A stretch of DNA of 19,178 bases from Clostridiales bacterium (GTDB lineage Bacteria; Bacillota; Clostridia; Oscillospirales; Oscillospiraceae): NCBI GenBank assembly GCA_021205375.1, contig JAJPXR010000170.1:1-19178 (forward strand), read 5' to 3'. Every line of letters starts with the position of its first letter. The stretch's first letter is position 1. Made by a program: the position numbers and the translations under genes. The notes beneath the pieces were generated by a model, which saw only the letters and a list, made by a program, of their open reading frames with translations, made no database searches and was not told the origin of the DNA. This document shows positions 7,238-13,886 of this stretch, one piece after another.

Positions 7238-7338
7238 AGTTTTCCACAGAGAACAATCGTTTAATAACTGACCACCCCTCTTGCCGCCCCTGAAAGGGGA
7301 GGAGGGCCGCCGCCTTTAGGCGGTGGCGGAGGGGTTTC
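7238..7338. repeat. Palindromic repeat element, copy A
   Basis: A 101-bp unit that aligns without gaps to 11300-11400. Its core folds as an outer stem ACCCCTC/GAGGGGT (7274-7280 with 7329-7335) holding two inner hairpins, CCCCT-GAA-AGGGG (7287-7299) and CCGCCGCC-TTTA-GGCGGTGG (7307-7326). It lies between the 5' end of mnmG and the 3' end of the AlaX-like gene. The left flank contains TTTTCCACA (7240-7248), which resembles a DnaA box. Confidence 0.85.
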
Positions 7339-7375
7339 TGGCATATGATTATGTAAACCAGATACCCTAGGTCAA

Positions 7376-8539
7376 TTATTCCTTACTGTCCATCTTCTTG
7401 AGGAAAATCTCGATATCCTTCTTGCTGGCGCTGACGCTGCCCTGGACAAAGAAGGGCTTGCCGCCGCCCCGCCCGTTCAGGGTGTGGTTCAGTTCCTTGG
7501 TGAAAGCCCGCAGGTCGCCGTCCTCCAATCCAACAGCGTACTTGTACCCCTGTCCGTCGGCCCCGGAGAACACGGCGGCCCGTCCGCCGCACCGCTCCAT
7601 GACGGCCACCGCCAGCTTGCGGACGCTGTCCGCCCCCATGGGCGGCTCAAAGAGGGTCACATCCCCGGCCCCGGCCAAAATCCGCGCGCGGCGGGCGAAG
7701 TCCTCCGCCTCCATCTGGTTCAGCCGATAGACCGTCTGGCCGTGTTCCTCTTTCAGCTTGTGGACAGCGGCAGCGGTCTGCATGGGCTTGGCGGAAAGCT
7801 CCACCGAGATGGCGTGGTTCTGCGCGCCAATGCCGTTGATGTACTCCAGCGCCCGGCGGCCACAGAGCATCTCCAGCCGTACGCCGCCCTTGAACTTCTG
7901 GACGGAAATCAACTTGATGAGGCCAATTTCTCCGCTGCGGGCCACATGGGTGCCGCAGCAGGCGCAGGAATCCGCGCCGGGGAAAGTGACCACCCGCACG
8001 TCGCCGGGGAGGTCCTTTTTGCTGCGGTATTCCACAGACTTTGCGGCTTCGTGGTCGTAAACGGTGATGTCCACCGGCTGGTCGGCCCACACCGCCTGGT
8101 TTGCCTCCAGCTCAAACTGGGCCAGCTCCTGGGCGGGAAACTCCCCATCCAGGTCCACGGTGACGGTGTCGTGGCCCATGTGGAACCCCACGTTGTTGTA
8201 GCCATACTTCCGGTGAATGACCCCGGAGACGATGTGCTCCCCGGAGTGGTTCTGCATCAGGTCGAACCGCCGCCGCCAGTTCAGCTCGCCGGTGACGGTC
8301 TCGCCCACGGGCAGGGGCCGGTCCACGATGTGGACCACATCTCCGTGCCGCTCTCTGGTGTCCAGCACAGCGGCCTCCCCCAAAACGCCCTGATCACCGG
8401 GCTGTCCGCCCCCTTCGGGGTAAAAGGCGGTCTGGTCCAACCGCACCGCCCAGGTGTTCTTTTTGTCCGGCTGGCAGTCCAGCACGGTGGCGGAAAACGC
8501 CTTGCAATAGGCGTCTGTATCGTAAATGCGCAGTGTCAT
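7376..8539 (-). CDS. AlaX-type alanyl-tRNA editing protein (with DHHA1 domain)
   Basis: A free-standing homologue of the alanyl-tRNA synthetase editing domain, expected to remove serine or glycine from mischarged tRNA-Ala. The 387-aa protein has the N-terminal FYPEGGGQPGDQG motif (39-51), the zinc-site HSGEH (His98, His102) and CCGTH (Cys194 or Cys195 with His198), followed by a coiled linker and a C-terminal DHHA1 domain with NGRGGGKPFFVQGS (355-368). This is the long AlaX form. The start is the ATG giving MTLRIYD, seven bases after AGAAAGGA (8547-8554). The frame stays open 54 codons upstream, but that part lies across the promoter and is not conserved-looking. It is transcribed alone. Confidence 0.92.
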   Translation of the reverse strand: MTLRIYDTDAYCKAFSATVLDCQPDKKNTWAVRLDQTAFYPEGGGQPGDQGVLGEAAVLDTRERHGDVVHIVDRPLPVGETVTGELNWRRRFDLMQNHSGEHIVSGVIHRKYGYNNVGFHMGHDTVTVDLDGEFPAQELAQFELEANQAVWADQPVDITVYDHEAAKSVEYRSKKDLPGDVRVVTFPGADSCACCGTHVARSGEIGLIKLISVQKFKGGVRLEMLCGRRALEYINGIGAQNHAISVELSAKPMQTAAAVHKLKEEHGQTVYRLNQMEAEDFARRARILAGAGDVTLFEPPMGADSVRKLAVAVMERCGGRAAVFSGADGQGYKYAVGLEDGDLRAFTKELNHTLNGRGGGKPFFVQGSVSASKKDIEIFLKKMDSKE

Positions 8540-8572
8540 GGTAAATTCCTTTCTCCGCGAGACTTCTTTTTT

Positions 8573-8581
8573 AGTATAGCA
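8573..8581 (-). promoter_or_regulatory. Predicted extended -10 promoter of the AlaX-like gene
   Basis: On the minus strand TGCTATACT forms an extended -10 (TGN before TATACT). No good -35 is visible at 16-18 bases, as often seen with extended -10 promoters. The rest of the 8540-8888 gap shows only the divergent xth promoter and a leader hairpin. I see no small gene there. Confidence 0.45.
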
Positions 8582-8794
8582 CAAACGGGCAGGGCAAGTA
8601 CAGCCCGCGAAGCGCAATTTTACAGAAAAAAGCGGGGAAATACCGTCGAATCGGGCCGCTGTTTGCGTTTCTTTTGCACATTGCGCTGTGTACAGCGTCA
8701 CTTTCGGGTCTGATTTTTCCTCCTGTTGGCAGGGTCAGCGCTGCAAACAACCGCAGCTTTTCCACAGTTCCATCCCTCGCGGTGGATTTCTCTC

Positions 8795-8823
8795 TTTTCA
8801 ACGGGGTCAAAGTCCGGTATAAT
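8795..8823 (+). promoter_or_regulatory. Predicted xth promoter
   Basis: -35 TTTTCA (8795-8800), 17-base spacer and a perfect -10 TATAAT (8818-8823). Transcription would start near 8830, about 60 bases before the start codon. Confidence 0.6.
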
Positions 8824-8842
8824 GATTGCACACTGACAACAA

Positions 8843-8864
8843 CCGCCCGAAGTACGCCGGGCGG
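8843..8864 (+). promoter_or_regulatory. Hairpin in the xth leader
   Basis: CCGCCCG (8843-8849) and CGGGCGG (8858-8864) form a perfect 7-bp stem with an 8-nt loop between the predicted transcription start and the ribosome binding site. No T-run follows. Any regulatory role is a guess. Confidence 0.35.
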
Positions 8865-8888
8865 GATTTCCCCACAAGGAGGATTTTT

Positions 8889-9647
8889 ATGAAATTCATC
8901 TCCTGGAACGTGAACGGCCTGCGGGCCGTCCTGAAAAAAGGCTTTGACGAGACCTTCCAGGCCCTGGACGCGGACATTTTTTGTCTGCAAGAGACGAAGC
9001 TGCAGGCCGGTCAGGTGGAGCTGGAATTGCCCGGCTACCACCAGTATTGGAACTACGCCCAGCGCAAGGGCTACTCCGGCACGGCGGTGTTCTCCCGGCG
9101 GGAGCCGCTGAGCGTCACCTACGGCATGGGCATCCCCGCCCACGACGACGAGGGGCGGCTCATCACGCTGGAATTTGACGAATTTTATTTCGTCTGCTGC
9201 TACACCCCCAACGCCCAGAACGAGTTGAAGCGCATCGACTACCGGATGGAGTGGGAGGACAGCCTGCGCGCCTATCTGATGGAGCTGGACGGCAAAAAGC
9301 CCGTGGTCTACTGCGGCGACCTGAACGTGGCCCACAACGAAATCGACCTGAAAAACCCCAAGACCAACCGGGGCAATGCCGGTTTTTCCGACCAGGAGCG
9401 GGGCAAGCTCACCGAGCTGCTGAACGCCGGGTTCACCGACACCTTCCGCGCCCTGTACCCCGACAAGACCGGGGCCTATAGCTGGTGGAGTTACCGGTTC
9501 AACGCCCGGAAGAACAACGCCGGATGGCGTATCGACTACTTTATCGTCTCTGACCGGCTGGTCCCCCAGGTGCGGGAGGCCAGTATCTATTCCGACATTT
9601 TGGGCAGCGACCACTGTCCCGTAGGGCTGGAGCTGGACGGCTTCTGA
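8889..9647 (+). CDS. xth: Exodeoxyribonuclease III (AP endonuclease family)
   Basis: A base-excision-repair nuclease of the exonuclease III/ExoA class, which cuts DNA 5' to abasic sites and trims 3' ends. The 252-aa protein has all family motifs: SWNVNGLRA (Asn7), LQETK (metal ligand Glu35), Tyr105 in CYTPNAQ, GDLNVAHNEIDL (Asp144, Asn146), GWRIDYF (Asp216) and the terminal SDHCPV (Asp241, His242). The start is the ATG giving MKFISWNVNG behind a strong AAGGAGG. The open frame begins 21 codons earlier, but that part contains the leader hairpin. Monocistronic, ending at the hairpin 9660-9703. Some annotations would name it exoA. Confidence 0.95.
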   Translation: MKFISWNVNGLRAVLKKGFDETFQALDADIFCLQETKLQAGQVELELPGYHQYWNYAQRKGYSGTAVFSRREPLSVTYGMGIPAHDDEGRLITLEFDEFYFVCCYTPNAQNELKRIDYRMEWEDSLRAYLMELDGKKPVVYCGDLNVAHNEIDLKNPKTNRGNAGFSDQERGKLTELLNAGFTDTFRALYPDKTGAYSWWSYRFNARKNNAGWRIDYFIVSDRLVPQVREASIYSDILGSDHCPVGLELDGF

Positions 9648-9659
9648 GCATATCCCCTG

Positions 9660-9703
9660 AAAAAACAGGGACGGCATGGCTGTGTGGGCTATGCCGTCCC
9701 TGT
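9660..9703. terminator. Terminator between convergent xth and XRE genes
   Basis: ACAGGGACGGCAT (9665-9677) pairs perfectly with ATGCCGTCCCTGT (9691-9703), and the stem extends to about 16 bp with a wobble pair. On the minus strand it is followed by six T's, so it is a strong terminator for the XRE/DUF2975 operon. On the plus strand (xth) the tail is GCGTTTC and weaker. Confidence 0.85.
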
Positions 9704-9712
9704 GCGTTTCGG

Positions 9713-9937
9713 TTATGGTTCCTCATCGGCGGCGGGGTCATATTCCAAAATGTCGCCGGGCTGACAGTGCAGCGCCTCGCAGATGGCCCCCAGAGTGGAA
9801 AGCCGCACCGCGCTGACCTTCCCGTTTTTCAGCTTGGACAGATTCACGTTGGAAATGCCCACCTGCTCTGAGAGTGCGTTCAGGCTCATCTTGCGGTCCG
9901 CCATCACCCGGTCCAGGCGAATAATGATTTTGCCCAT
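9713..9937 (-). CDS. Small XRE-family HTH regulator (YozG-like)
   Basis: A 74-aa protein that is essentially one Cro/CI-type helix-turn-helix domain, with recognition region about 18-40 (SLNALSEQVGISNVNLSKLK), expected to bind DNA as a dimer. The start is the ATG giving MGKIIIRL, with AAGGA just upstream. It begins 13 bases after the stop of the DUF2975 gene on the same strand. Small XRE proteins of this type are commonly paired with DUF2975 membrane proteins, as in the yoaS-yozG pair of Bacillus subtilis as I recall it. The TATCG/CGATA palindromes at the operon promoter are its likely targets, so autoregulation is probable. The signal it senses is unknown. Confidence 0.88.
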   Translation of the reverse strand: MGKIIIRLDRVMADRKMSLNALSEQVGISNVNLSKLKNGKVSAVRLSTLGAICEALHCQPGDILEYDPAADEEP

Positions 9938-9950
9938 TGTCCTTGCCCCC

Positions 9951-10562
9951 TTACACCGTTTCGTCCGATTCCCGCTGCAACACCTCTCCATAGCGGAAAA
10001 CGAAGGACAGCAGGTACAAAATCCCGGCGAAAAGGAGGAAATTCACGCCAAATGTGAAGTGAACGGTGACGCCGGTGACGGCCTCCGGCGCAAACAGGGA
10101 GACAACGTCGATTTGGAGGGACATCAGATAGGTCATGATCCAGGTCCCGACCTGCATACACGCCCCGCCGACCAGGGTGAGCAGCGCCAGCGTTTTCAGG
10201 GCGCGGGAGCAGCGTTCTTCAAAGGGACGGCCCACCGTCATCGGCTCCAAGATGGAGCGGATGGCCCGGAACCCGACGCGGCTGACCACCAGCACGAACA
10301 GGCCGCCCACCAGGATGGCGATGGAAATCGTCGTGTAGTAGGCGGGTGAGACCGCTGCACCGTCCGCCAGCTCCAGGGAGAGGGGGCCAAAGGCAATTTC
10401 CGGGGAAGCCTGGCCGAGGTCGGCTCCACCCATCCCAACGATGAACGCGCACACCCCACCCAGGACCATCATCAGGATACTGACCACCAGGAAGAGGACG
10501 CTGAGGACCTTTGCCAGCTTGTCCAGCACCTGCGCGGTGCGGATCATTCTTGTGTGTTCCAT
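9951..10562 (-). CDS. DUF2975 family membrane protein
   Basis: A 203-aa membrane protein with four predicted helices at about 17-43, 75-96, 119-145 and 167-189, and the GRPFE motif (111-115) after the second helix, as in DUF2975 proteins. The extracytoplasmic loop between helices 1 and 2 is the longest (about 44-74). The ATG is eight bases after AAAGGAG (10571-10577). It is the first gene of a two-gene operon with the XRE regulator 13 bases downstream. The usual reading is that the pair forms a regulator plus membrane partner, but biochemical function is not known. I infer co-regulation from spacing and from the shared promoter. Confidence 0.85.
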   Translation of the reverse strand: MEHTRMIRTAQVLDKLAKVLSVLFLVVSILMMVLGGVCAFIVGMGGADLGQASPEIAFGPLSLELADGAAVSPAYYTTISIAILVGGLFVLVVSRVGFRAIRSILEPMTVGRPFEERCSRALKTLALLTLVGGACMQVGTWIMTYLMSLQIDVVSLFAPEAVTGVTVHFTFGVNFLLFAGILYLLSFVFRYGEVLQRESDETV

Positions 10563-10595
10563 AAGTTATGCTCCTTTGCGTTAAAAATTTAGCGT

Positions 10596-10667
10596 TTATC
10601 GATAAGCACGATATCAGTATAGCTGATTTTTTACGTTTGTCAATAGGTTTTTATCGTTTTACGATAA
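10596..10667. promoter_or_regulatory. Operator-like TATCG/CGATA palindromes around the XRE-DUF2975 promoter
   Basis: TTATCGATAA (10596-10605) is a perfect 10-base palindrome just downstream of the -10, near the transcription start. TTATCG-TTTTA-CGATAA (10651-10667) is an inverted repeat just upstream of the -35. A further CGATA occurs at 10609-10613. The symmetric placement on both sides of the promoter fits repression by the XRE protein of the same operon. Confidence 0.6.
10616..10643 (-). promoter_or_regulatory. Promoter of the DUF2975-XRE operon
   Basis: Minus-strand -35 TTGACA (10638-10643, perfect consensus), 16-base A-rich spacer and -10 TATACT (10616-10621). It is the strongest promoter match in the window, as expected for one held down by a repressor. 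Confidence 0.8.
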
Positions 10668-10749
10668 TTTTACACTTGCCAGATAAGCGCTCTTCCAGGT
10701 TGAACCCGCAAAATTCAAAGCTGGTCATGGCGATTCTACCAGCGGTCGA

Positions 10750-10778
10750 GTGACAATCCGCCCCAAATCTGCTACAAT
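10750..10778 (+). promoter_or_regulatory. Promoter of the XRE-membrane regulator gene
   Basis: -35 GTGACA (10750-10755), 17-base spacer and -10 TACAAT (10773-10778), with TGC immediately before the -10 making it an extended -10. No TATCG/CGATA palindrome overlaps it. Confidence 0.7.
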
Positions 10779-10812
10779 ACTCTCAACCAAAAAACGCAGA
10801 GGAGGTGTCACC

Positions 10813-11295
10813 ATGGACGCTGCAACGGTAGGCGCAGCCATCCGCGCCCTGCGCCAGGAGCAAAACCTGACCCAAAAGGAGCTGGCCCAGCGGCTCCACG
10901 TCACCGACAAGGCGGTGAGCAAGTGGGAACGGGGCTTGAACTTCCCCGACCTGACGCTGCTGGAACCCCTCGCTCAGGCACTGGACACCACTGTTCCCCA
11001 TCTGCTGGGGCTGGAGCAGGAGAACACCCAGGAGACCGTCTCCGCCCTGTCGGACCTGGCCGCCAAGGAGCAGGAGCAGGTCCGGCGGGAGATCCGCAAC
11101 CGGAACTGGTTCAACATCGTTTGCTGCGTCGTCCTGTGGATCGCGGAGATTCGGGTGTCGTTCATCATTTCCAACCACGGTCTTTACGGGCTGCCCCAAA
11201 TGCTGACGGTGGGGATGTCCGGTTTTATCGGCACCATGATCGGCAACAACATCTATGCCATTCGCAAGAGCCGCAGCTTGAAGCCGAGAGAATAG
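10813..11295 (+). CDS. XRE-family HTH regulator with C-terminal membrane segments
   Basis: A 160-aa protein with an N-terminal Cro/CI helix-turn-helix domain (LTQKELAQRLHVTDKAVSKWERG, 19-41, then the usual FPDLTLLEPLAQAL) and a C-terminal part with two probable membrane helices at about 100-119 and 127-150. The KAVSKWERG recognition helix is the very common Firmicutes type. The membrane tail suggests a membrane-tethered regulator that responds to an envelope or small-molecule signal; that is inference. The start is the ATG behind AGAGGAGGTG. The gene is divergent from the XRE-DUF2975 operon. A hairpin with a T-run at 11492-11531 probably ends its transcript. Confidence 0.87.
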   Translation: MDAATVGAAIRALRQEQNLTQKELAQRLHVTDKAVSKWERGLNFPDLTLLEPLAQALDTTVPHLLGLEQENTQETVSALSDLAAKEQEQVRREIRNRNWFNIVCCVVLWIAEIRVSFIISNHGLYGLPQMLTVGMSGFIGTMIGNNIYAIRKSRSLKPRE

Positions 11296-11299
11296 TGCA

Positions 11300-11400
11300 A
11301 GTTTTCCACAGAGAACTACCATTCGACAACTGACCACCTCTCTTGCCTCCCCTGAACGGGGAGGAGGGCCGCCGCCTTTAGGCGTTGGCGGAGGGGTTTC
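11300..11400. repeat. Palindromic repeat element, copy B
   Basis: This 101-bp unit aligns without gaps to 7238-7338, including the flank that begins AGTTTTCCACAGAGAAC. Some bases differ inside the stems (CCCCTGAACGGGG; GGCGTTGG), which weakens pairing slightly. It starts a few bases after the stop codon of the XRE-membrane gene. TTTTCCACA is at 11302-11310. Confidence 0.85.
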
Positions 11401-11491
11401 ATGCCAGAGCTGAGCAAAAAGGACAGCCTGACAATATCATTTCTGTGCAAAGGCCAAACCAAATCCAAAACTGCACTTTCCCGCGCACCCG

Positions 11492-11531
11492 CGCCCTTTT
11501 GGGGGAATCCTCCCCCGGAGGGGCGTTTTTT
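11492..11531 (+). terminator. Intrinsic terminator upstream of miaB
   Basis: GGGGGA (11501-11506) pairs with TCCCCC (11511-11516) around ATCC, and CGCCC (11492-11496) pairs with GGGCG (11521-11525). Six T's follow (11526-11531). An outer 8-bp stem TTCCCGCG/CGCGGGAA (11478-11485 with 11532-11539) encloses the T-run. It lies before the predicted miaB promoter, so it should end the upstream transcript rather than attenuate miaB. The rest of 11296-11618 holds repeat copy B and the miaB promoter. Confidence 0.75.
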
Positions 11532-11546
11532 CGCGGGAAGTTTTCA

Positions 11547-11575
11547 TTGTCAACGGCGGTTTGGAGTGTTATACT
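11547..11575 (+). promoter_or_regulatory. Predicted miaB promoter
   Basis: -35 TTGTCA (11547-11552), 17-base spacer and -10 TATACT (11570-11575). Transcription would start near 11582, about 37 bases before the TTG start codon of miaB. Confidence 0.7.
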
Positions 11576-11618
11576 GTTGCCATACTGGATTACTAGACGA
11601 ATTTGGGAGGATACCCTT

Positions 11619-13037
11619 TTGAAACGCAGTGAAGTCATCATTCCACAGGACGAAATTGACCGCCAGATGGCCATTTGCGACGCCATCCGCGCCCGCACCG
11701 CCGCCCTGCCCCACACCCCCCTGGCCCTGGTGGACACCTATGGGTGCCAGCAGAACGAGGCCGACTCCGAGCAAATTCGGGGGATGCTCCGCCGGATGGG
11801 GTACGCCTTCACCGAGGACGAGGGCGAGGCGGACGTCATCGTCATCAACACCTGCGCCATTCGGGAGCACGCGGAGATGCGGGTGCTAGGCAACGTGGGG
11901 GCCCTGTCCCACACCAAGCGCAACAAGCCGGAGCAAATCATCTGCCTCTGCGGCTGCGCCATGCAGGAGCCCCACATGGAGGAGAAGATACGCAGGTCCT
12001 ACCGCTATGTGGACATGGTGTTCGGCCCCCACGCCCTGTACCGGTTCCCGGAGCTGCTGCAAAGCGTCCTCCAGACCCGCCGGCGGGTGTTCGAGACGCC
12101 GGACGTGGACGGCTACATCGCCGAGGGCCTGCCGGTGCAGCGCCAGGGCAAGCTGAAGGCGTGGGTGTCCATCATGTACGGCTGCAACAACTTCTGCACC
12201 TACTGCGTGGTGCCCCACGTCCGGGGGCGGGAGCGGAGCCGCCAACCGGAGCTGATTTTGCAGGAGGTCCGGGAACTGGCCGACCAGGGCTACAAGGACA
12301 TCACCCTGCTGGGGCAGAACGTCAACAGCTACGGCAAGGACCTGGGGCTGGAGATGAACTTCGCCGGGCTGCTGCGAGCCTGCAACGCCATCCCCGGCGA
12401 CTTTCAGATTCGCTTCATGACCAGCCACCCCAGGGACGCCAGCCAGGAGCTGTTTGAGACCATGACGGCCTGCGAGAAGGTGGCCCCCCAGCTCCACCTG
12501 CCCTTCCAGTCCGGCTCCAGCCGGGTGCTGAAGGCCATGAACCGCCACTATGACCGAGAGACCTATCTGGACGAGGTGCGCCGCCTGCGGGAGCTGATCC
12601 CCGACATCGTGCTAACCTCCGACGTCATCGTGGGCTTCCCCGGCGAGACCCAGGAGGAATTTGAGGAGACGTTGTCCCTCATCGAAGAGGTGCGGTTCGA
12701 CGCGCTGTTCACCTTCATCTTCTCCCCGCGGGAGGGGACCCCGGCGGCCAAAATGCCCGACCCCATGAGCAAGGAGCAGAAGAGCAAAAACTTCCAGACC
12801 CTGCTGGACGTACAAAACCGCATTTCCGCCGAAAAACACGCCGCCTACGTGGGCAAGACCCTCCCGGTGTTCCTGGACGGGGTCAACACCCAGGACAACC
12901 GTTACAGCCTGACCGGGCGCACCGGCGGCGGGCGGCTGGTCCACCTGAACGCCCCGGAGGAACTGATTGGCCAGTGGAAACCGGTAAAAATCGTCCGTTC
13001 CTCCACCTGGGCGCTGTTCGGGGAGCTGGCCGAGTAA
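11619..13037 (+). CDS. miaB: tRNA-2-methylthio-N6-dimethylallyladenosine synthase MiaB
   Basis: A radical-SAM methylthiotransferase that adds the 2-methylthio group to i6A37 of tRNAs. The 472-aa protein has the N-terminal auxiliary cluster cysteines Cys43 (YGCQQNEAD), Cys79 (NTCAIREHAE) and Cys113 (CGCAMQ), the radical-SAM motif CNNFCTYC (Cys189, Cys193, Cys196) followed by VVPHVRGRERSR, and a C-terminal TRAM domain (about 404-470). The pattern NTCAIREHAE and the overall length favour MiaB over MtaB or RimO. The start is TTG with GGGAGG eight bases upstream. The frame is open 78 codons earlier, but that stretch crosses repeat copy B, the terminator and the promoter. It heads the block leading to mutS and mutL, a common clostridial arrangement. 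Confidence 0.96.
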   Translation: MKRSEVIIPQDEIDRQMAICDAIRARTAALPHTPLALVDTYGCQQNEADSEQIRGMLRRMGYAFTEDEGEADVIVINTCAIREHAEMRVLGNVGALSHTKRNKPEQIICLCGCAMQEPHMEEKIRRSYRYVDMVFGPHALYRFPELLQSVLQTRRRVFETPDVDGYIAEGLPVQRQGKLKAWVSIMYGCNNFCTYCVVPHVRGRERSRQPELILQEVRELADQGYKDITLLGQNVNSYGKDLGLEMNFAGLLRACNAIPGDFQIRFMTSHPRDASQELFETMTACEKVAPQLHLPFQSGSSRVLKAMNRHYDRETYLDEVRRLRELIPDIVLTSDVIVGFPGETQEEFEETLSLIEEVRFDALFTFIFSPREGTPAAKMPDPMSKEQKSKNFQTLLDVQNRISAEKHAAYVGKTLPVFLDGVNTQDNRYSLTGRTGGGRLVHLNAPEELIGQWKPVKIVRSSTWALFGELAE

Positions 13038-13157
13038 AACAATTTTGCTATTCCTTTGAATCAGTCGCGTTTTTAGTGGCTAGTAGTTAGAAAAGGGCTT
13101 TTCTGCTGAAAATCCCACATCGAACGAATCAAACCAGCACCAATCGACAAGCACTCT

Positions 13158-13220
13158 CCCTCTTGCCGCCCCTGAAAGGGGAGGAAGGCCGCCGCCTTCA
13201 GGCGGTGGCGGAGGGGTTTT
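13158..13220. repeat. Palindromic repeat element, copy C
   Basis: A core copy of the same family as 7238-7338, with the same two hairpins (CCCCTGAAAGGGG; CCGCCGCC-TTCA-GGCGGTGG) and the GAGGGGTTTT end. The left flank is less similar than in copies A and B. The right flank TGAGCAAAAGG is shared with the bases after copy B. It lies after miaB. I see no gene or clear promoter elsewhere in 13038-13299. Confidence 0.8.
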
Positions 13221-13299
13221 GGGGGCATGATTGAGCAAAAGGGATAACCAGTAAAACCATCATCGCAACACGCAGACACCACCGGAAAGGGAGGTTCCC

Positions 13300-13785
13300 A
13301 TGAAAAACAAGTTTCCGTTGACCAGATTTCAGCGCTGGATGGAAGGGGCCGCATGGCTGCTGGTGGCGACCACGGTGATTTTCACCGCCTCCCGGTGGAG
13401 CGCGCTGCCCAAGGTCATGGCCATTCACTACGACGCCTACGGCGTGGCCAACGACTGGGGTGGCCGGTGGATCATCTGGATCTTGCCGGTGCTGCTGGTG
13501 GTGTGCTGCGGCCTGGTCAGCGCCTGTACCCGGCTGAACCTGTCCGCTCTGAGCCTGCCCTTCAAGCCCAACATGGAGCGGGAGCTGTTCATCCTCCGGG
13601 CCATCCGGGATATGCTGTGCGTGGTCAATCTGGAGTGCGCGATGTTGTTCTCCGTGCTGCAAATGGAAATGCTGACCGAGCAGAACCTGACCCTGTGGTT
13701 CCTGTGGGGCATGGCGGGGGTCCTCGTGGCTACCCTTGTGTTCGGCTGTTGGCGGGCGTGGAAGTGCAACCAGGGAACCTTGTGA
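13300..13785 (+). CDS. DUF1648-domain membrane protein
   Basis: A 161-aa membrane protein with helices at about 14-32, 57-76, 102-122 and 130-152. The segment between the first two, SALPKVMAIHYDAYGVANDWG (33-53), matches the DUF1648 signature (L-P...H-x-x-x-x-G-x-x-x-x-W-G). That domain is found in SdpI-type immunity proteins and in many small uncharacterised membrane proteins. A role in immunity is not supported here because no toxin gene is nearby. The ATG follows GGGAGG. It sits between miaB and mutS in the same direction. No separate promoter is evident, so read-through from miaB is possible. Confidence 0.75.
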   Translation: MKNKFPLTRFQRWMEGAAWLLVATTVIFTASRWSALPKVMAIHYDAYGVANDWGGRWIIWILPVLLVVCCGLVSACTRLNLSALSLPFKPNMERELFILRAIRDMLCVVNLECAMLFSVLQMEMLTEQNLTLWFLWGMAGVLVATLVFGCWRAWKCNQGTL

Positions 13786-13819
13786 CAATTAGCAATTTGC
13801 AATGTGCAATTAGCAATGA
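13785..13819. repeat. GCAAT-rich repeat, second copy
   Basis: Thirty-five bases matching 3061-3095 at 31 positions. It begins on the last base of the TGA stop of the DUF1648 gene, exactly as the first copy begins on the last base of a TAA stop. The right-hand inverted arm of the first copy is not present here. A small GGGG-CCGA-CCCC hairpin (13856-13867) lies between this repeat and the mutS ribosome binding site. Confidence 0.7.
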
Positions 13820-13886
13820 CGGGAAATTACACGTTATAGACGAGAGAGAAAAAACGGGGCCGACCCCATAGAAAGAGAAGAGGACC

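Noticed and set aside
7238..7338. CRISPR repeat or riboswitch for the palindromic element
   Set aside because: Copies are kilobases apart with no spacer array, occur in both orientations and lie at gene ends rather than in leaders.
8540..8701. N-terminal extension of the AlaX-like protein by 54 codons from a GTG at 8701
   Set aside because: AGGAGG on that strand is about 17 bases away, too far, and the frame runs through the extended -10 promoter. The ATG at 8539 has AGAAAGGA at seven bases and starts the conserved domain.
11385..11618. N-terminal extension of MiaB by 78 codons
   Set aside because: The stretch crosses repeat copy B, a terminator with a T-run and the predicted promoter. The TTG at 11619 has a proper Shine-Dalgarno sequence and gives a normal MiaB length.
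13300..13785. SdpI-like toxin immunity protein
   Set aside because: Only the DUF1648 segment is present, the protein is shorter than SdpI, and no toxin or maturation gene is adjacent.
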